DNA of 6,917 nt from Planctomycetota bacterium (GTDB lineage Bacteria > Planctomycetota > Planctomycetia > Pirellulales > UBA1268), in assembly GCA_003669255.1 (NCBI GenBank), contig QWPO01000149.1, positions 1 through 6,917 on the forward strand, written 5' to 3'. Under the pieces are notes generated by a model, which was not told where the DNA came from, searched no databases, and saw only the letters and a program-made list of their open reading frames with translations. Position 1 is the first letter of the stretch. Every line of letters starts with the position of its first letter. A program made the position numbers and the translations under genes. This document shows positions 5,803 to 6,917 of the stretch, one piece after another.

Positions 5803-5917
5803 CGCGTGTGTGATTCCGGAAAGGGGAGCAGGCGGATCGGAGGCACGCGCAGAAGCCGGTGAGACTTGTGCCACGCGGCGGTCGCGCCGAAGCGTTTGAG
5901 AAGAGAACTCACAAGTC
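5803..5917 (+). other. Weak paired segments upstream of lpxD
   Basis: CGCGTG (5803-5808) can pair with CACGCG (5844-5849), and GACTTGTG (5863-5870) with CACAAGTC (5910-5917). The second encloses a small hairpin, CGGCG-GTCG-CGCCG (5876-5889). They resemble a multi-stem RNA, but each helix is short enough to arise by chance in GC-rich sequence. No known riboswitch was recognised. Confidence 0.25.
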
Positions 5918-6016
5918 CCGCCGGCGCCGAGCATGTCTCCGGCCGGCTGCGGGGCCGCTCCGACAAGCGAGGATCAAGGTTGCCCGCACGAGCCCCTGAA
6001 GCCCGACGAAAAAGCC

Positions 6017-6045
6017 TTGCACGGCCGGTCGTCGATCCCTATCCT
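6017..6045 (+). promoter_or_regulatory. Weak candidate promoter for lpxD
   Basis: TTGCAC (6017-6022) is separated by 17 nt from TATCCT (6040-6045). The -10 matches four of six consensus bases and the -35 three of six. It would give a leader of about 40 nt before the lpxD start. Confidence 0.25.
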
Positions 6046-6079
6046 CCCGCCCCGCCCGGATTCCGGACGGATGGCCCAC

Positions 6080-6086
6080 GGGAGGA
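6080..6086 (+). promoter_or_regulatory. Ribosome binding site of lpxD
   Basis: GGGAGGA ends 7 nt before the ATG at 6094 and is a good Shine-Dalgarno match. It supports this start for lpxD. Confidence 0.65.
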
Positions 6087-6093
6087 TTGGAGC

Positions 6094-6917
6094 ATGGCGA
6101 TCACGCTCGCAGAACTGGCAACGAAGGTTGGCGGCACCCTCGTCGGCGGTGCGCCAACGCACCCCGTGCTTGGTGCCGCCACGCTCGAGACCGCCGCGGC
6201 CGGCGACGTCACGCTGGTTGACGCCGGCGACAAACTCCACCTCCTCGCCAAGAGTCGAGCAGGCGCCGCGATCGTCCCCGCCGGCACCGGCCTGCTCGAC
6301 AGGCCCTCGATCGAGGTCGCCGACGTCCATGCGGCGTTCGCCGCTGCGATCACAACCTTCCGGCCGTCGCGGTGCGAGCCGCGGATCGGAATGAGCCCTC
6401 AGGCGGCCGTCGATCCCACCGCGCGGCTCGCCGCCGACGCCGACGTGCATCCGTTTGCGACCATCGGGGCCGACGTCGAAATCTCGGCCGGGGCCACGAT
6501 CCACTCCGGCGCGAGGATCATGGCCGGCTGCCGAATCGGCGCGGGGAGCATCGTCTTCCCCAACGCGGTGCTCTACGAGAACACCGTGGTGGGTGCGCGA
6601 TGCATCATCCACGCCAACGCGGTGCTCGGCGCCTACGGCTTCGGCTACAAACCGGGCCCCGAGGGCTACACGATCTCCGCCCAGCTCGGCTGGGTCGAAC
6701 TCGCCGACGACGTCGAGATCGGCGCCGCCACCACGATCGACCGCGGGACCTACGGCCCGACGGTGATCGGCGCTGGCACGAAGATCGACAATCTGGTGAT
6801 GATCGCCCACAACTGCCGCCTTGGCCGCCACAACATGATCTGTTCGCAGGTCGGCGTGACGGGCAGCACGACGACCGGCGACTGGGTGGTGATGGCCCGC
6901 CAGGTGGGCGTCCGTGA
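6094..6917 (+). CDS. lpxD: UDP-3-O-acylglucosamine N-acyltransferase LpxD (3' end outside window)
   Basis: The first 274 codons are present. LpxD transfers a 3-hydroxyacyl chain from acyl carrier protein to the 2-amino group of UDP-3-O-acylglucosamine, the third step of lipid A synthesis, in the cytoplasm. Residues 1 to about 100 match the N-terminal uridine-binding domain (LETAAAGDVTLVDAGDKLHLL, then AGAAIVP). From about 107 onward come hexapeptide repeats of a left-handed beta helix. Family motifs are clear: GFGY (182-185), QLGWVELADDVEIGA, then TTIDRGTYGPTVIG with D216-R217-G218, and IAHN with H239, which corresponds to the catalytic histidine of E. coli LpxD. The E. coli enzyme has 341 residues, so roughly the last fifth is missing here. 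Its presence implies the host can make lipid A-type molecules. A good ribosome site supports the start. Confidence 0.95.
   Translation, partial: MAITLAELATKVGGTLVGGAPTHPVLGAATLETAAAGDVTLVDAGDKLHLLAKSRAGAAIVPAGTGLLDRPSIEVADVHAAFAAAITTFRPSRCEPRIGMSPQAAVDPTARLAADADVHPFATIGADVEISAGATIHSGARIMAGCRIGAGSIVFPNAVLYENTVVGARCIIHANAVLGAYGFGYKPGPEGYTISAQLGWVELADDVEIGAATTIDRGTYGPTVIGAGTKIDNLVMIAHNCRLGRHNMICSQVGVTGSTTTGDWVVMARQVGVR

Larger units (their letters stand above)
5624..6093. other. Intergenic region with structured repeats, no convincing gene
   Basis: The 470-nt gap between the sigma-factor stop and lpxD contains no protein-like reading frame. It holds a large branched inverted-repeat element (5659-5788), a second set of smaller pairings (5803-5917), a weak promoter candidate and the lpxD ribosome site. 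No U-rich intrinsic terminator was found behind the sigma gene. Confidence 0.7.

Noticed and set aside
5813..5833. Resemblance to the conserved SRP RNA loop (TCCGGAA followed by AGCAG)
   Set aside because: The flanking bases do not form the expected helix around the GGAA loop and the upstream GTCAGG strand is absent.
5248..5934. Minus-strand reading frame running through the branched repeat and the end of the sigma gene
   Set aside because: It is antisense to the sigma factor for much of its length and its remainder is just translation of the inverted-repeat element.
5974..6831. Minus-strand reading frame of 285 residues opposite lpxD
   Set aside because: The plus strand encodes an unmistakable LpxD with its catalytic histidine; the antisense frame has no family features.

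Overview
The window looks like a chromosomal segment of a planctomycete, probably of the Pirellulales group. This rests on four things: high G+C with strongly GC-ending codons, a DUF1559-type prepilin-like protein with a form of the H-X9-DG motif, a PEP-CTERM protein directly behind it, and a planctomycete-style sigma-70 factor. A lipid A gene (lpxD) points to a Gram-negative envelope. The assignment comes from gene families read by eye, not from a database search.

Layout. Positions 1-2413 (minus strand) hold the first 804 codons of a large membrane glycosyltransferase of the GT-C/TMTC type with C-terminal TPR repeats; its 3' end lies outside the window. A divergent intergenic region (2414-2850) carries two possible promoters, several inverted repeats and a short tandem repeat. 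Reading rightwards on the plus strand come a DUF1559 prepilin-like protein (2851-3549), a secreted PEP-CTERM protein (3598-4494) and a sigma-70 family factor (4619-5623). These three genes are closely spaced (48 and 124 nt) and may be co-transcribed. A 470-nt gap follows, then lpxD (6094 to the window edge, first 274 codons).

How the genes fit together. The DUF1559 and PEP-CTERM proteins are both exported surface-type proteins with C- or N-terminal sorting signals, and their proximity suggests one transcription unit. The sigma factor immediately downstream could control them or simply be adjacent. The GT-C/TPR protein and LpxD are both envelope-related but are separate transcription units.

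Most unusual structures. (1) A 130-nt element at 5659-5788 closes with a 21-bp imperfect inverted repeat and contains two inner hairpins sharing nearly the same 11-nt tip; it could be a structured RNA or a REP/MITE-like repeat. (2) A roughly 135-residue insert in the glycosyltransferase contains a tandem duplication with a 60-residue period. (3) A perfect 10-bp hairpin has the DUF1559 stop codon in its loop. (4) A bulged 12-bp hairpin overlaps the start of the sigma-factor ribosome binding site. The sigma factor itself lacks the usual region 2.3 tryptophan pair and an evident region 3.
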